This document shows, in pieces, positions 44,818 through 53,662 of a stretch of DNA of 64,000 nucleotides (positions are counted from its first letter, which is position 1; every line of letters starts with the position of its first letter). The stretch comes from Bacteroidota bacterium. Lineage in GTDB: Bacteria; Bacteroidota; Ignavibacteria; SZUA-365. The notes beneath the pieces are model-generated. The model saw only the letters and a program-made list of their open reading frames with translations, was not told where the DNA came from and searched no databases. Both the position numbers and the translations under genes were made by a program. The DNA lies in assembly GCA_023432805.1 (NCBI GenBank), contig JAEYUG010000073.1:39427-103426 (forward strand), read 5' to 3'.

Positions 44818-45453
44818 ATGAGTACCAAGACCCGACTGGTCGGCGCCGGTGCGCAGCCGACACTGCATCGCAGACGCATGGATCTGCGCGTTATGAGACA
44901 TCTGCTGCCCGCATGTCTGCTCGTCTTGCTTCTTGTCCCGTGTGCCGCGCACGCACAGGATCGCTACGTGTGCAAGGCCGGACACATCTGGTTCACCTCG
45001 ACAACACCGCTCGAAGACATCGAGGCGCACTCGCGTGAGGTTGCCGGCGTCCTCACGCCGAAGACCGGAGAGATGGTGTTTCAGCTTCTGATCAAGACCT
45101 TCCGCTTCCCGCGTGCGCTGATGGAGGAGCATTTCAACGAGAATTTCATGGAGAGCGCGAAGTATCCGAAGGCGGGGTTCAAAGGGAGGATCGTGGACCC
45201 TTCCACTGTGCGCTTCGAGAAGAATGGCGTGTACCCGGTGACGGTCGAAGGCGATCTGACGATCCGTTCGACAACGCGTACCATCAAGCAGAAGGGGAAG
45301 ATTGAAGTGCGTGATGGACGCGTGCTCGCAACGTCTACGTTCGATGTCGTGCCGCAGGACTATGGCATTTCCATTCCTGCCGCGGTACGTGACAAAATCG
45401 CCGCTTCGATCACAGTCCACGTGGAGATGAGCTATGACCGCCAGCGAAAGTAG
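44818..45453 (+). CDS. YceI-like lipocalin-type periplasmic protein (211 aa)
   Basis: GGAG five bases before ATG 44818 supports this start, though it gives a long N-region before the signal peptide (LLPACLLVLLLVPCAAHAQ). The mature domain runs YVCKAGHIWFTSTTPLEDIEA, GVLTPKTGEMVFQLLIKTFRFP, SAKYPKAGFKGRI, GVYPVTVEGDLTIRSTTRTI and STFDVVPQDYGISIP, the YceI antiparallel barrel pattern. YceI proteins bind isoprenoid or amphiphilic ligands in the periplasm. It overlaps the next gene by 20 bases. Confidence 0.85.
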   Translation: MSTKTRLVGAGAQPTLHRRRMDLRVMRHLLPACLLVLLLVPCAAHAQDRYVCKAGHIWFTSTTPLEDIEAHSREVAGVLTPKTGEMVFQLLIKTFRFPRALMEEHFNENFMESAKYPKAGFKGRIVDPSTVRFEKNGVYPVTVEGDLTIRSTTRTIKQKGKIEVRDGRVLATSTFDVVPQDYGISIPAAVRDKIAASITVHVEMSYDRQRK

Positions 45454-45898
45454 ACGTCCGCGCTCGTGGCTGCGGGTCATCCTTTTCTCGGTTGCAGGCA
45501 TCGTGGTGATCGGTGCCGCGATCGGACTGCAGCAGTATTTCAAGCCTCACAAGGATTTCGCCGCGTCGACTCCTGACGAACTGATCAGCGCGGACGCGCT
45601 CATCCGAGCTTTCACACAGAACGAAGCAGACGCAACCGCCCGGTATGTCTCCGGAGATGTGACGGTGGAAGTGACGGGAATCGTGCGCGACCTGCAGACG
45701 GTGGGTGGCACGACGACGGTCACGCTCGGAAGCGACAGCACCGAGGGCTCGGTCGCCTGCACGCTCGCGCCGGATGCAGAACCCGTGCACGTTGCGAAAG
45801 GCGAGGTAGTTGCAGTGCGTGGTCAGTGTGCAGGCATGCAGGGACTCATCGAGCCGCAGGTGATCATGATCCGCAGTGCCGTGCGTCGCGTGCAGTGA
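45434..45898 (+). CDS. membrane-anchored OB-fold (tRNA_anti-like) protein (154 aa)
   Basis: A single N-terminal helix (VILFSVAGIVVIGAAIGL) anchors an extracytoplasmic domain: ALIRAFTQNEADATARYVSGDVTVEVTGIVRDLQ, TTVTLGSDSTEGSVACTL and VAKGEVVAVRGQCAGMQGLIEPQVIMI. This matches the tRNA_anti-like OB-fold found in small Bacteroidota membrane proteins; no nucleic-acid binding should be assumed. It overlaps the YceI gene by 20 bases and closes the operon. Confidence 0.8.
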   Translation: MTASESRRPRSWLRVILFSVAGIVVIGAAIGLQQYFKPHKDFAASTPDELISADALIRAFTQNEADATARYVSGDVTVEVTGIVRDLQTVGGTTTVTLGSDSTEGSVACTLAPDAEPVHVAKGEVVAVRGQCAGMQGLIEPQVIMIRSAVRRVQ

Positions 45899-45930
45899 GC
45901 TGCGACACACCATGAAGGATGGTGCCGGGC

Positions 45931-48063
45931 TTACCGGCGCCCGGCCTCGTGTTCGATGATGATTGCGACCAGCGATGTGAGGAAGCCGAGTTCGGGCAGA
46001 TCTCCGGATGGGGCCGCATAGGTATATCTGCCGGGAGCCAGATGGATGTTCGGCTTCCGCTCGCCGGCTTCGATCAGAAGCACGCTTGCCACATGCTGTG
46101 CCTGTTCGCGCCGCTGCTGCGCCGTGGCCAGCGCTGCGCCCGCACCGCCTTCGAGCAGCGGCGCGATCGTGATGGCATCCCCGACCGAAATGCTTGTGAC
46201 GATGTCGCGCACGTGTTCGCGGTTGCTGCGTCCCCGTTGCGAAAACGTGAGATCCGATCCATCGACCACCCAGGTATCGACAGTGCGCGTCCGCGAGGGC
46301 AGCAGATCGCCCGCTTCAAAGACGCCGTCGCTCGGCGAGACGATGTCGAGTGTGTCGAAGGCGGTGCTCGTGCGGCCCTTCCTGTCTGTCACCTCGAAGG
46401 AAACATGCAGGGGAGGGACAAGGCCGTTGCTCTCACGGACCAGCACGCTCAGGTCGACGTGTTCCTGCATGGATTCTCGCGCGTTGGTAAACGTGGCGAT
46501 CTCCCGGTCTGCTTGTGTGATCACGATGCGCCACGCGTCGATGTCGTCGTCGGATACGATCGCGGGATCGAGGAAGACGGGTGTGATCGAGAAGTCTTCG
46601 ACATCCCAGGCGGAACGCCACGGTGCGAGCAGGGGGGATTCCCCCTGCACCGAGAGTTCGACCGCGCAGAGATCATCGGCGCGGGGAAGCGTCCCGAAAC
46701 GCCTGCCTGCTGCAACCGTTCCCGCATCCACACGCAGCCGCGCGGCCGGGATGCCCCAGGTGCTGCGCAAGTACTGCGCCACGGCTTCCGCGCGCGCGAG
46801 GGCGAGCGCGGGGGCTTCGTCGGGACCGACGGAGCCGCGCACCACGAGCTGCTCGGAACTGTGGATGCGCATCCGGTATCCGACCACGTTCAGGATGTCG
46901 TACACGAGCTCGACAGGGGTGGGACGGGCAAGCCGGTCTGAGACATATGTGGCTGCACGCTCCTGCGATATGAGCACGTAGCGGGAGGGGATCTGGGCCG
47001 CGTGCCGTTCAAAGGGGATGACGGGGTTCAGCACGCAACTCTGCTCCATGCGTGCTCGCGTGGTGCGCACCATCGCACGCTGCATGCGCTCGCCGCGTGC
47101 GTCCCGGCTGAACAGGTCGATGCTCGCCGACAGGCGGCGCTCGACATCCGAGGCGGGAGATTCCGTACGGATGACCGGTGCCCACATCGCGCTCAGCCGC
47201 GGAGACAGCGGCGCGATGTCAGGCGCAGCGGTGCCGCCGATGATGAGCCCGACATCGAGCACGGCAGACAAGGAGCGCCATCCCTGACGCAGGTCGAGGG
47301 CGACGAGATCGGTGCGCGCACCGAGACCGAGGCGGAGAAGGCGATCATCGGAAACCGGCAGATTCCAGACAAGGCCACCTGCGAGTCCACCAGTCACGGC
47401 ATCGGATGCGAGGCCGGGTCCCTCTGCAACCCGTCGCTGTCCGTTGTGGAACCCGCCCGCCTCGAGGGTCTGCGGTGCGATGAGCCGTTCATACAGCGTG
47501 AAACTCCCCGACAGGCGCAAGTGCATCCATGGACCGAGCGTGAGGGCGAGATGCCTTGCGATCGGAAGTTCGATTGCCGCATCGAAGCCAAGCGTGAGAG
47601 GATATGCCTCGGCGACGAATTCCACGGTAGGCGTGACGATGACGCCCGAGCGAGGATCGAGAACGGGATCGGTGACGTAGGGCTGCGAAGTGAAGCGTCC
47701 CATCCCCCAGGCGAGTGAGAGGCGCCCGGCGAGTGCGGTGCCGTTCCACGGCATGTTGGCCAGACGCAGCAGTGTGCCGACACCGAGACGCTGATTCCAC
47801 GACGTGCCGCGGCCGTCGCAGGCGCACCAGTCCACCGCCCCCGCCTCACGCGTGAGGTCGAGCGGGAACCCGGCTTCCCACGAGAGCGTGAAGCCCGCAC
47901 CGACACGGGTGGCGCTGCGCTGCCGTTCCTCCTCGCCGAGCAGATCCTGCGCCGCGAGGCGCAACGGCAGCAGTCCGGCGAGCAGCAGGCCGGCAAGCAG
48001 GACTCCCATGCAGAACGTGGCAGTGCCGTGGATGCGGAAGGGAGGAGGAGGCACGGCGTGCAT
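45931..48063 (-). CDS. OM barrel with divergent OmpA-like domains, paralogue of 41619-43778 (710 aa)
   Basis: A signal peptide (GVLLAGLLLAGLLPLRLAAQ) leads an OM-barrel-like region with cysteines at CACDGRG, as in the paralogue. A first OmpA-like domain follows (VLNPVIPFERHAAQIP, VVRGSVGPDEAPALALARAEAVAQYLRS), then a linker like the paralogue's (WRIVITQADREIATF), and a second OmpA-like domain that is partly eroded (ISVGDAITIAPLLEG, LATAQQRREQAQHVASVL). The motif for peptidoglycan binding (NRRVE) is not obvious, so anchoring may be lost. It lies 15 bp downstream of a lipoprotein gene, in an operon divergent from an ECF sigma gene. Confidence 0.75.
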   Translation of the reverse strand: MHAVPPPPFRIHGTATFCMGVLLAGLLLAGLLPLRLAAQDLLGEEERQRSATRVGAGFTLSWEAGFPLDLTREAGAVDWCACDGRGTSWNQRLGVGTLLRLANMPWNGTALAGRLSLAWGMGRFTSQPYVTDPVLDPRSGVIVTPTVEFVAEAYPLTLGFDAAIELPIARHLALTLGPWMHLRLSGSFTLYERLIAPQTLEAGGFHNGQRRVAEGPGLASDAVTGGLAGGLVWNLPVSDDRLLRLGLGARTDLVALDLRQGWRSLSAVLDVGLIIGGTAAPDIAPLSPRLSAMWAPVIRTESPASDVERRLSASIDLFSRDARGERMQRAMVRTTRARMEQSCVLNPVIPFERHAAQIPSRYVLISQERAATYVSDRLARPTPVELVYDILNVVGYRMRIHSSEQLVVRGSVGPDEAPALALARAEAVAQYLRSTWGIPAARLRVDAGTVAAGRRFGTLPRADDLCAVELSVQGESPLLAPWRSAWDVEDFSITPVFLDPAIVSDDDIDAWRIVITQADREIATFTNARESMQEHVDLSVLVRESNGLVPPLHVSFEVTDRKGRTSTAFDTLDIVSPSDGVFEAGDLLPSRTRTVDTWVVDGSDLTFSQRGRSNREHVRDIVTSISVGDAITIAPLLEGGAGAALATAQQRREQAQHVASVLLIEAGERKPNIHLAPGRYTYAAPSGDLPELGFLTSLVAIIIEHEAGRR

Positions 48064-48078
48064 GGCAATCGGACGCAG

Positions 48079-48645
48079 TTAGAAAAACTCTGCGAGGAAG
48101 CGCCCGTCGCGCACGATCAGAGACGTGCCGCCCGTACGCGATCGCATGGTGCCGACGAATCGCCCGTGCATCACCAGACGTCCTTCGACCCACACCGACC
48201 AGATCTGTGTCTCGCCCGTGACCGATGCGTATTCGGTGGTATCGAGACGGAGGATCGCCTTGCTGCGCGTGGAAGGCGCGGCGATCGCGTCTCCCCACGC
48301 GAACTGTCCGGCAGAGGCCTGCGGTACATCGATCTGCAGTGTCACCTGCACCGGCGCCGCTCCGGAGCGCGGCACCAGGTCGCCCTTCCAGATGCTGGTC
48401 AGCGAGTCGTTCGGGAAGGTGTACGCGCGTGCGGGGGTCGCATTCAGATTGAGCAGTGCATTGTTCCATCCCGCGCCGTCGAGCACGAAGCTGTTGACCG
48501 AGATGGTGTCGACCGGTGGCTCGACGGGTGTGAACGACGTGGGAAGCCGGTCACTGCATCCGATGCATGCGAGCGCGATGCCTGCAAGCGTGAGGATGGT
48601 GGGAAGAATCGAAGGCACGTGTCGAGGAAGCGTTGAACCGGACAT
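48079..48645 (-). CDS. putative lipoprotein next to the OmpA-like gene (188 aa)
   Basis: ATG 48643-48645 gives a leader ending IALACIGC, a lipobox. The domain (SVNSFVLDGAGWNNALLNL, SAGQFAWGDAIAAP, SVWVEGRLVMHGRFVGTMRS) looks like a small beta sandwich. I do not recognise the family. It is the first gene of the minus-strand operon; the gap of about 225 bp to the ECF sigma gene should carry both promoters. Confidence 0.7.
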   Translation of the reverse strand: MSGSTLPRHVPSILPTILTLAGIALACIGCSDRLPTSFTPVEPPVDTISVNSFVLDGAGWNNALLNLNATPARAYTFPNDSLTSIWKGDLVPRSGAAPVQVTLQIDVPQASAGQFAWGDAIAAPSTRSKAILRLDTTEYASVTGETQIWSVWVEGRLVMHGRFVGTMRSRTGGTSLIVRDGRFLAEFF

Positions 48646-48798
48646 GAGGCGGGAAGCTGCGTTGCCGCTGATGAGATGCTCGAATGAAACACATTGCCTC
48701 CGCGAATGCAAGTGGTGCCTCTCTGCTGGCAAGGAAAAAAAACGCACGACACGAAAAAAGTGACGTTGACCTGTCAGGAACGACGAAAGGGGATTGTC

Positions 48799-48804
48799 TA
48801 TATT
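48799..48804 (+). promoter_or_regulatory. TATATT -10-like element before the second ECF sigma gene
   Basis: TATATTCCGG lies 68 bases before the chosen start. A TTGACC lies about 33 bases upstream of it, too far for a normal -35. Confidence 0.35.
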
Positions 48805-48871
48805 CCGGTGTGCCACCGGAGAGTGACTCCGGGGCGTGCCTGAAGCTTACGCAGGCACTGAGTGACGCAGC

Positions 48872-49486
48872 ATGTACAGCCAGGTCGTGGCCGTTCCCTT
48901 GACGGACAGACATATCGTGCAGACACGTACCCGCCCCATCCCGGTCGAACGTCCGGATTGCTCCGACTTGATGCGAAGGCATCTGGATGGGGACGATGCC
49001 GCATTCATTGCGCTGTTCACCACCATGAATCATCGCCTGTATCTCTATGCCCTGAAATTGCTCGGCAACGAGGAGCAGGCCGAAGATCTGACCCAGGAGC
49101 TCTGGGAAAAGGTCATTCATCTGCGGCATCGGCAGGAGCCCGTGCACAATGCGATCGCGTTTCTCGTGCGCATGGCCAGGAATCTCTGCTACAATCATCT
49201 CAAGGTGCGCAACCGCACAACGCCGCTTACCGAGATCGAGGAAGAGCGCCAGGCGGCACGACGGCACGGAGAGATGAGCGACCGCGAGCAGGCGGTGCAT
49301 GACGCACTCGAAGAACTGCCTGTCGAATATCGCGAAGTGCTCGTGCTGCACGTGTATTGCGGCTATCAATTCGAGGAGATCGCCGCGATGCTCGACAAGA
49401 CACCCGAGGCGATTTGGAAGCGGGCATCCCGTGCCCGCGCAAAGCTCCGTGAACGCGTGCTTGCGCTCGATGCGCAGCGTGCATGA
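48872..49486 (+). CDS. ECF-family RNA polymerase sigma factor (204 aa)
   Basis: Region 2: LDGDDAAFIALFTTMNHRLYLYALKLLG, QAEDLTQELWEKVIHLRH and AIAFLVRMARNLCYNHLKV. Region 4: LEELPVEYREVLVLHVYCGYQFEEIAAMLDKTPEAIWKRASRARAKLRE. The first 30 residues are variable, so a start at a later Met (48971) is possible. An anti-sigma-like gene follows 21 bases on. The divergent OmpA/lipoprotein operon is a natural first target. Confidence 0.87.
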   Translation: MYSQVVAVPLTDRHIVQTRTRPIPVERPDCSDLMRRHLDGDDAAFIALFTTMNHRLYLYALKLLGNEEQAEDLTQELWEKVIHLRHRQEPVHNAIAFLVRMARNLCYNHLKVRNRTTPLTEIEEERQAARRHGEMSDREQAVHDALEELPVEYREVLVLHVYCGYQFEEIAAMLDKTPEAIWKRASRARAKLRERVLALDAQRA

Positions 49487-49507
49487 GCTTGGAGTGTGAT
49501 TCACATC

Positions 49508-50227
49508 ATGTTTGGAAAAAGGTTCGTCATGGTATCCCGGAATGAACGCATGAAACAGGTCGAGCGCTATGTCTCGCAGGCGATGAACGCCGACGAGCGG
49601 GCGCAGTTCCGCACCCGCCTTGAACGCGACACTGAATTGCGCAAGATGGTCGATGCCGAGGAATTCGTGCTGCATACGCTCCAGCAGGATCGCGATGCCG
49701 CCCCCGGTGATCACGAGCAGACACGCACGCGCGTACTGGCGGTGCTTGCCTCGCTTGGTGCAGGGGCCGCGGCAGCGTCGTCTGCACAGGCCGCACCGAC
49801 GACTGCAGCAAGCGGAACCGCGTCGAGCGCCGGTGGAGCCTCCGTGGCTGCCGGAGGCATGTCGCTGGTCAAGATCCTGCTCGTTGTCGCGACGTCGGGT
49901 GTCATGCTGACATCCGCCTGGTATCTCGCAGATCGCAATGCTCCGTCGGAGAGCAACCCGGCTTCCATTGAACGGCGCGTCGAGTCCAGTACAGACCCGG
50001 CCGTGCAGTCGGCGACCAATCAGATCGACGGCGCGGCGGGCGCAGTGCGTGAGAACGCGGATCCGACGAACACAGAGGGCGCATCCCCCCCTTCGTCCGT
50101 CAAGGAACCCTCCATCAGACAAGCGGCGCGTGAGGACGGCCGCAGCGGCCTGACCATCGAACCGACATCCGGAGACGCTGTGCGCGACACGTTGAAGATG
50201 AAACTTCAGGTGACTCTTCCGAAGTGA
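49508..50227 (+). CDS. single-pass anti-sigma-like protein (239 aa)
   Basis: Follows the ECF sigma gene directly. The N-terminal 60 residues (MKQVERYVSQAMNADERAQFRTRLERDTELRKMV, given here only in part) are the helical sigma-binding type without a zinc motif. An Ala-rich linker leads to one membrane helix (SLVKILLVVATSGVMLTSAWYL), and a low-complexity periplasmic tail ends the protein. Unlike the anti-sigma gene at 18764, it lacks a barrel. GTG 49496 is an alternative start. A strong terminator follows. Confidence 0.75.
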   Translation: MFGKRFVMVSRNERMKQVERYVSQAMNADERAQFRTRLERDTELRKMVDAEEFVLHTLQQDRDAAPGDHEQTRTRVLAVLASLGAGAAAASSAQAAPTTAASGTASSAGGASVAAGGMSLVKILLVVATSGVMLTSAWYLADRNAPSESNPASIERRVESSTDPAVQSATNQIDGAAGAVRENADPTNTEGASPPSSVKEPSIRQAAREDGRSGLTIEPTSGDAVRDTLKMKLQVTLPK

Positions 50228-50281
50228 TCCCGTGGTGAGAGCCTCAGCATTTGACCGTGCTGCCTCCTCCCTCACCACGTG

Positions 50282-50315
50282 ACGCCCGCCGCCCTCCCTG
50301 GGTGGCGGGCGTTTT
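50282..50315 (+). terminator. rho-independent terminator of the sigma/anti-sigma operon
   Basis: acgcccgcc (50282-50290) and ggcgggcgt (50304-50312) pair and are followed by TTTT. Confidence 0.85.
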
Positions 50316-50426
50316 CCTGTTGGGCGCGTTCCTGATTTTCCAGTGGACAGTTTCCAGAATTCTTCGTACCATTCGAGTTGAAAATCCGCGTCCCCGTACC
50401 GAACGCTGGCTGATCCCAGGAACCGC

Positions 50427-52433
50427 ATGAGATTGTTGCGTCTCAGCTTATATGTTGTGTGGTCCGCATGTGCACTTCTGGTGATGGAGGTGCCCGTAGT
50501 GCGTGCACAGTGGAGTGTGGATCCCGCTGCCAACACACGCGTCTGCGCGGCCAGTGCCGATCAGCGCACACCGGTGAGTGTCAGTGATGGGGCGGGAGGG
50601 GCGATCATCGTCTGGGAGGATGAGCGGAATGGTTCCCTCGATCTTTATGCGCAGCGCGTGGCTTCCGATGGACGGCTGCTCTGGAACGGAACGGTCGGCG
50701 TGCCTGTCTGCACTGTCATCGGCGTGCAGCAGCATCCCGACATCATGGCCACCGCCGACGGCGGCGTGTTCATCGTCTGGGAGGATGGTCGGGGAAGCGA
50801 TCTCGACATCTTTGCACAGCGGCTCGATTCGAACGGTGTGGCGCAGTGGACCGTCGGCGGCATGCCGGTCTGCGTCAGCATCTGGCAGCAGGTGTATCCT
50901 CGTCTGAGCACCGATGGCTCCGGAGGAATCATCGTGGTCTGGCAGGATTCGCGCAACCTCGGCTACGATGTCTTCGCGCAGCGTCTCAATGGCGCCGGGT
51001 CGAGACAGTGGACGCCGACGGGCGTGGCCGTCTGTTCGATCGAACATACGCATCTGCTGCCGAAGGTGGTCAGCGATGGCCGCGGCGGGGTGATCGTCGT
51101 GTGGGAGGAGGGACGCAGCTACATCAGTCAACGCGATATCTATGCGCAACGCCTCAGCGGAAGCGGTGCGCTGCACTGGCCGACGAACGGCGTCGGCGTC
51201 TGCACCGCCTTCGGGACACAGCAGAATCCCCAGGTCGTCTCCGACGGCAACGGAGGTGCCATCATCGCCTGGCAGGACCAGCGCAATGGCTCCAGTGCGA
51301 ATGCGGGCGACATCTATGCGCAGCGCATCGACTCGACGGGACAGATGCTGTGGACGGTCAACGGCACGCCGGTCTGCACTGCGATCGGCGCGCAGCACTC
51401 GCTGCGCATCACGGCAGATCAGACGGCTGCCACATGGCTCTGCTGGGTCGACGAGCGCAACCTCGCGCCGACCGTGTTCGCCCAGTATCTCACCCACGAC
51501 GGCCAGCCACGCTGGACGACAGGCGGCATCAACATCGCACCACTCGCCCACAATGCTGTCTCACCAGCCATCGCGCGTGATGTGGCGCGCGGCATGCTCG
51601 TGGGGTGGGCGGTGATGCGTCCCGGGCTCGATACGGACCTGATCGCACAGCGCATCGATTCCACGGGAACGCTGCTCTGGGGACTCTCTGGCACTCCGAT
51701 CAGCACGGCCGATGGCAATCAGCAGGATGTCTGCCTGCTCGCCGATGGTTCGGGCTCCGGCATCTTCGCGTGGACCGACACGCGCAGCGGAAACCAGGGT
51801 GCCGACATCTTCGCGGCAAAAACCGGATACTCAGGTCTGATTCCCGTGGAGCTCTCCCGGTTGTCCGCCTCACGCGCGGGCGGGGTCGTGACATTGCGCT
51901 GGCGCACCGAACGCGAAGATGGAAATGTCGGCTTCGACGTGCAGTGCAGTAGCGATGCTGCACGCTGGGATGTACGTGGATTTGTGGCAGGTGCCCCGGG
52001 CGGAAACAGCAGGCTTCCCCGCATGTATTCGTTCGAGGATGTGCGTTCGCACGGTGATGATGCGGGTGTTCTGTGGTATCGTCTGCGCCAGGTGAACAGC
52101 GACGGGACATCCTCCTTCAGTCCCGTGATCGTCGTGACCGCCGAGCCGGGTGTGCTCGATGGATTCGTCACACGTCTGTGGCCGCAGCCGGCCTCGATGC
52201 GGGTGCACGTCGCGCTCACGCTCCAGCATGAGACTCGCGTGCATCTGCAACTGCATGACGTGACGGGACGGCGGGTGCAGGGCGCAGAACTCGGTACATT
52301 GCTCGCGGCGGGTTCGCATGTGCTCACGCTGCCGGTGCACGCGCTGCCTTCCGGACTCTATCTGCTGCACGTCGACGACGGGATGCGCGTCGAACGGCAG
52401 CTGCTTCGCATCATGCGTTCGACACGGGACTGA
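50427..52433 (+). CDS. secreted repeat (propeller-like) protein with T9SS-type tail (668 aa)
   Basis: A signal peptide ends VVRAQ. At least seven repeats of the form GGAIIVWEDERNGSLDLYAQRVASDG, GGVFIVWEDGRGSDLDIFAQRL and GGVIVVWEEGRSYISQRDIYAQRL suggest a beta-propeller. Near residue 470 comes a segment VELSRLSASRAGGVVTLRWRTEREDGNVGF typical of the fibronectin-like region before T9SS tails in this group, then the sorting domain (RLWPQPASMRVHVALTL, VHLQLHDVTGRRV, LPSGLYLLHV). Substrate unknown. Confidence 0.85.
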   Translation: MRLLRLSLYVVWSACALLVMEVPVVRAQWSVDPAANTRVCAASADQRTPVSVSDGAGGAIIVWEDERNGSLDLYAQRVASDGRLLWNGTVGVPVCTVIGVQQHPDIMATADGGVFIVWEDGRGSDLDIFAQRLDSNGVAQWTVGGMPVCVSIWQQVYPRLSTDGSGGIIVVWQDSRNLGYDVFAQRLNGAGSRQWTPTGVAVCSIEHTHLLPKVVSDGRGGVIVVWEEGRSYISQRDIYAQRLSGSGALHWPTNGVGVCTAFGTQQNPQVVSDGNGGAIIAWQDQRNGSSANAGDIYAQRIDSTGQMLWTVNGTPVCTAIGAQHSLRITADQTAATWLCWVDERNLAPTVFAQYLTHDGQPRWTTGGINIAPLAHNAVSPAIARDVARGMLVGWAVMRPGLDTDLIAQRIDSTGTLLWGLSGTPISTADGNQQDVCLLADGSGSGIFAWTDTRSGNQGADIFAAKTGYSGLIPVELSRLSASRAGGVVTLRWRTEREDGNVGFDVQCSSDAARWDVRGFVAGAPGGNSRLPRMYSFEDVRSHGDDAGVLWYRLRQVNSDGTSSFSPVIVVTAEPGVLDGFVTRLWPQPASMRVHVALTLQHETRVHLQLHDVTGRRVQGAELGTLLAAGSHVLTLPVHALPSGLYLLHVDDGMRVERQLLRIMRSTRD

Positions 52434-52446
52434 ACGCCGGCCCCTC

Positions 52447-53262
52447 GTGGATCCTCTCACATTCGTCGTTGTCGTCTGCACGGGTGCCGTGACGGGACTG
52501 ATCGGTTCCCTGCTCGGCATCGGTGGTGGGCTGTTCCTCATTCCCGCGCTCGTGCTCGGCTTCGGTCTGCCGATGCATCAGGCGCTGGCCGCCAGCATCG
52601 TCGCAGTGATCGCGACGTCGAGCACCACGGCTTCGGTCTATATCGAACGCGGGACGAGCAATGTGCGGCTCGGCATGTCGCTGGAAGTTGCCACCACGAT
52701 CGGTGCGCTCGCCGGGGGGCTCGCCGCCAACAGCCTGCCGGGCGGGACGCTGCGTATGATCTTCGCGGTGTTCCTGCTCTGCATGGGCACGCTGATGGCA
52801 TGGCGCATGCGCGTGCACGGTGAGGGACGCTTCACCTACGATCCCACGGCACGGATTTCCGGCAGATACGTCGACCAGGCCAGCGGCCAGGAGGTGCGCT
52901 ATTCCGTACGGAACCTCCCCGCTGGCAGCGCAGTGTCGCTCGCTGCTGGTGTGATGAGCGGTCTGCTCGGTGTGGGCGGCGGCATCGTAAAGGTGCCGGT
53001 GATGAACGCCGTCTGCGGTGTCCCGATCAAGACGGCCACCGCCACGAGCAACTTCATGATCGGCGTCACCGCCGTCGCGAGCGCATTCATCTATTTCGCC
53101 AACGGGCACGTCGAACCGGCATGGACCGCGGCCGCCGTACTCGGCGTGCTCGCCGGTTCGCGCGCAGGCACCATGCTCAGCGCTCGAATGCACGGACGCA
53201 CGATTCTCACCATCTTCATCGCGCTCATCTTCATTGTCGCGATCCGGATGTTCTTCCAATGA
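52447..53262 (+). CDS. TauE/SafE-family sulfite/organosulfonate exporter (271 aa)
   Basis: GTG 52447 starts the first membrane segment TFVVVVCTGAVTGLIGSLLGIGGG; the frame upstream is the previous gene's shadow. Two similar halves carry the family motif G-xxxGIGGG / GLLGVGGGIVKVP, separated by a soluble insert (TYDPTARISGRYVDQASGQEV). About eight membrane helices. It is an inner-membrane exporter of sulfur-containing anions by family; the substrate is not determined. It overlaps DUF1634 by ATGA. Confidence 0.9.
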   Translation: MDPLTFVVVVCTGAVTGLIGSLLGIGGGLFLIPALVLGFGLPMHQALAASIVAVIATSSTTASVYIERGTSNVRLGMSLEVATTIGALAGGLAANSLPGGTLRMIFAVFLLCMGTLMAWRMRVHGEGRFTYDPTARISGRYVDQASGQEVRYSVRNLPAGSAVSLAAGVMSGLLGVGGGIVKVPVMNAVCGVPIKTATATSNFMIGVTAVASAFIYFANGHVEPAWTAAAVLGVLAGSRAGTMLSARMHGRTILTIFIALIFIVAIRMFFQ

Positions 53263-53636
53263 GCGCTCCGCACACACACCTGCAGCCGCATGCCATGGAG
53301 CACATCATCGCACGCATCCTGCGCTGGGGTGTGCTTGCGAGCGGCGTGCTGCTGCTCGTCGGCTTCCTCCTGCTCGTGCTGCAGGGTGGCAGCGTGCCCG
53401 CCGCCTCACCTGCGGCTGTGTTCCTGAACCATGCCGGTCGGTCCCTCGCCGTGCGGCTCGTCGATCCCCTGCTGTATCTCTACGGCGGCATCCTGCTGCT
53501 GATGTCCACCCCCGTCGTCCGCGTCATCGCCACCATCACGCTCTTTGCCGTCGAGCGTGACTGGCACTACGTGCGCATCTCCCTCGTCGTGCTCGCCATC
53601 ATCGCCCTCAGCCTCATCCTCGCCTTCGAGATCTGA
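53259..53636 (+). CDS. DUF1634-family small membrane protein (125 aa)
   Basis: ATG 53259 overlaps the TauE stop. Three membrane helices (GVLASGVLLLVGFLLLVL, LVDPLLYLYGGILLLMSTPVV, ISLVVLAIIALSLILAF). The TauE/DUF1634 pair is common in bacteria, so it probably assists the exporter. Confidence 0.88.
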   Translation: MSAPHTHLQPHAMEHIIARILRWGVLASGVLLLVGFLLLVLQGGSVPAASPAAVFLNHAGRSLAVRLVDPLLYLYGGILLLMSTPVVRVIATITLFAVERDWHYVRISLVVLAIIALSLILAFEI

Positions 53637-53654
53637 TCGCGGTCACCACCGCGA
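53637..53654. terminator. hairpin between convergent DUF1634 and CapA genes
   Basis: tcgcggt and accgcga pair around cacc in a gap of only 26 bases. It has no T-run and could serve both strands. Confidence 0.45.
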
Positions 53655-53662
53655 CATTGCAC

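Noticed and set aside
48551..50536. 661-aa open frame on the minus strand
   Set aside because: Crosses a clear sigma/anti-sigma operon and a terminator on the other strand; no domains.
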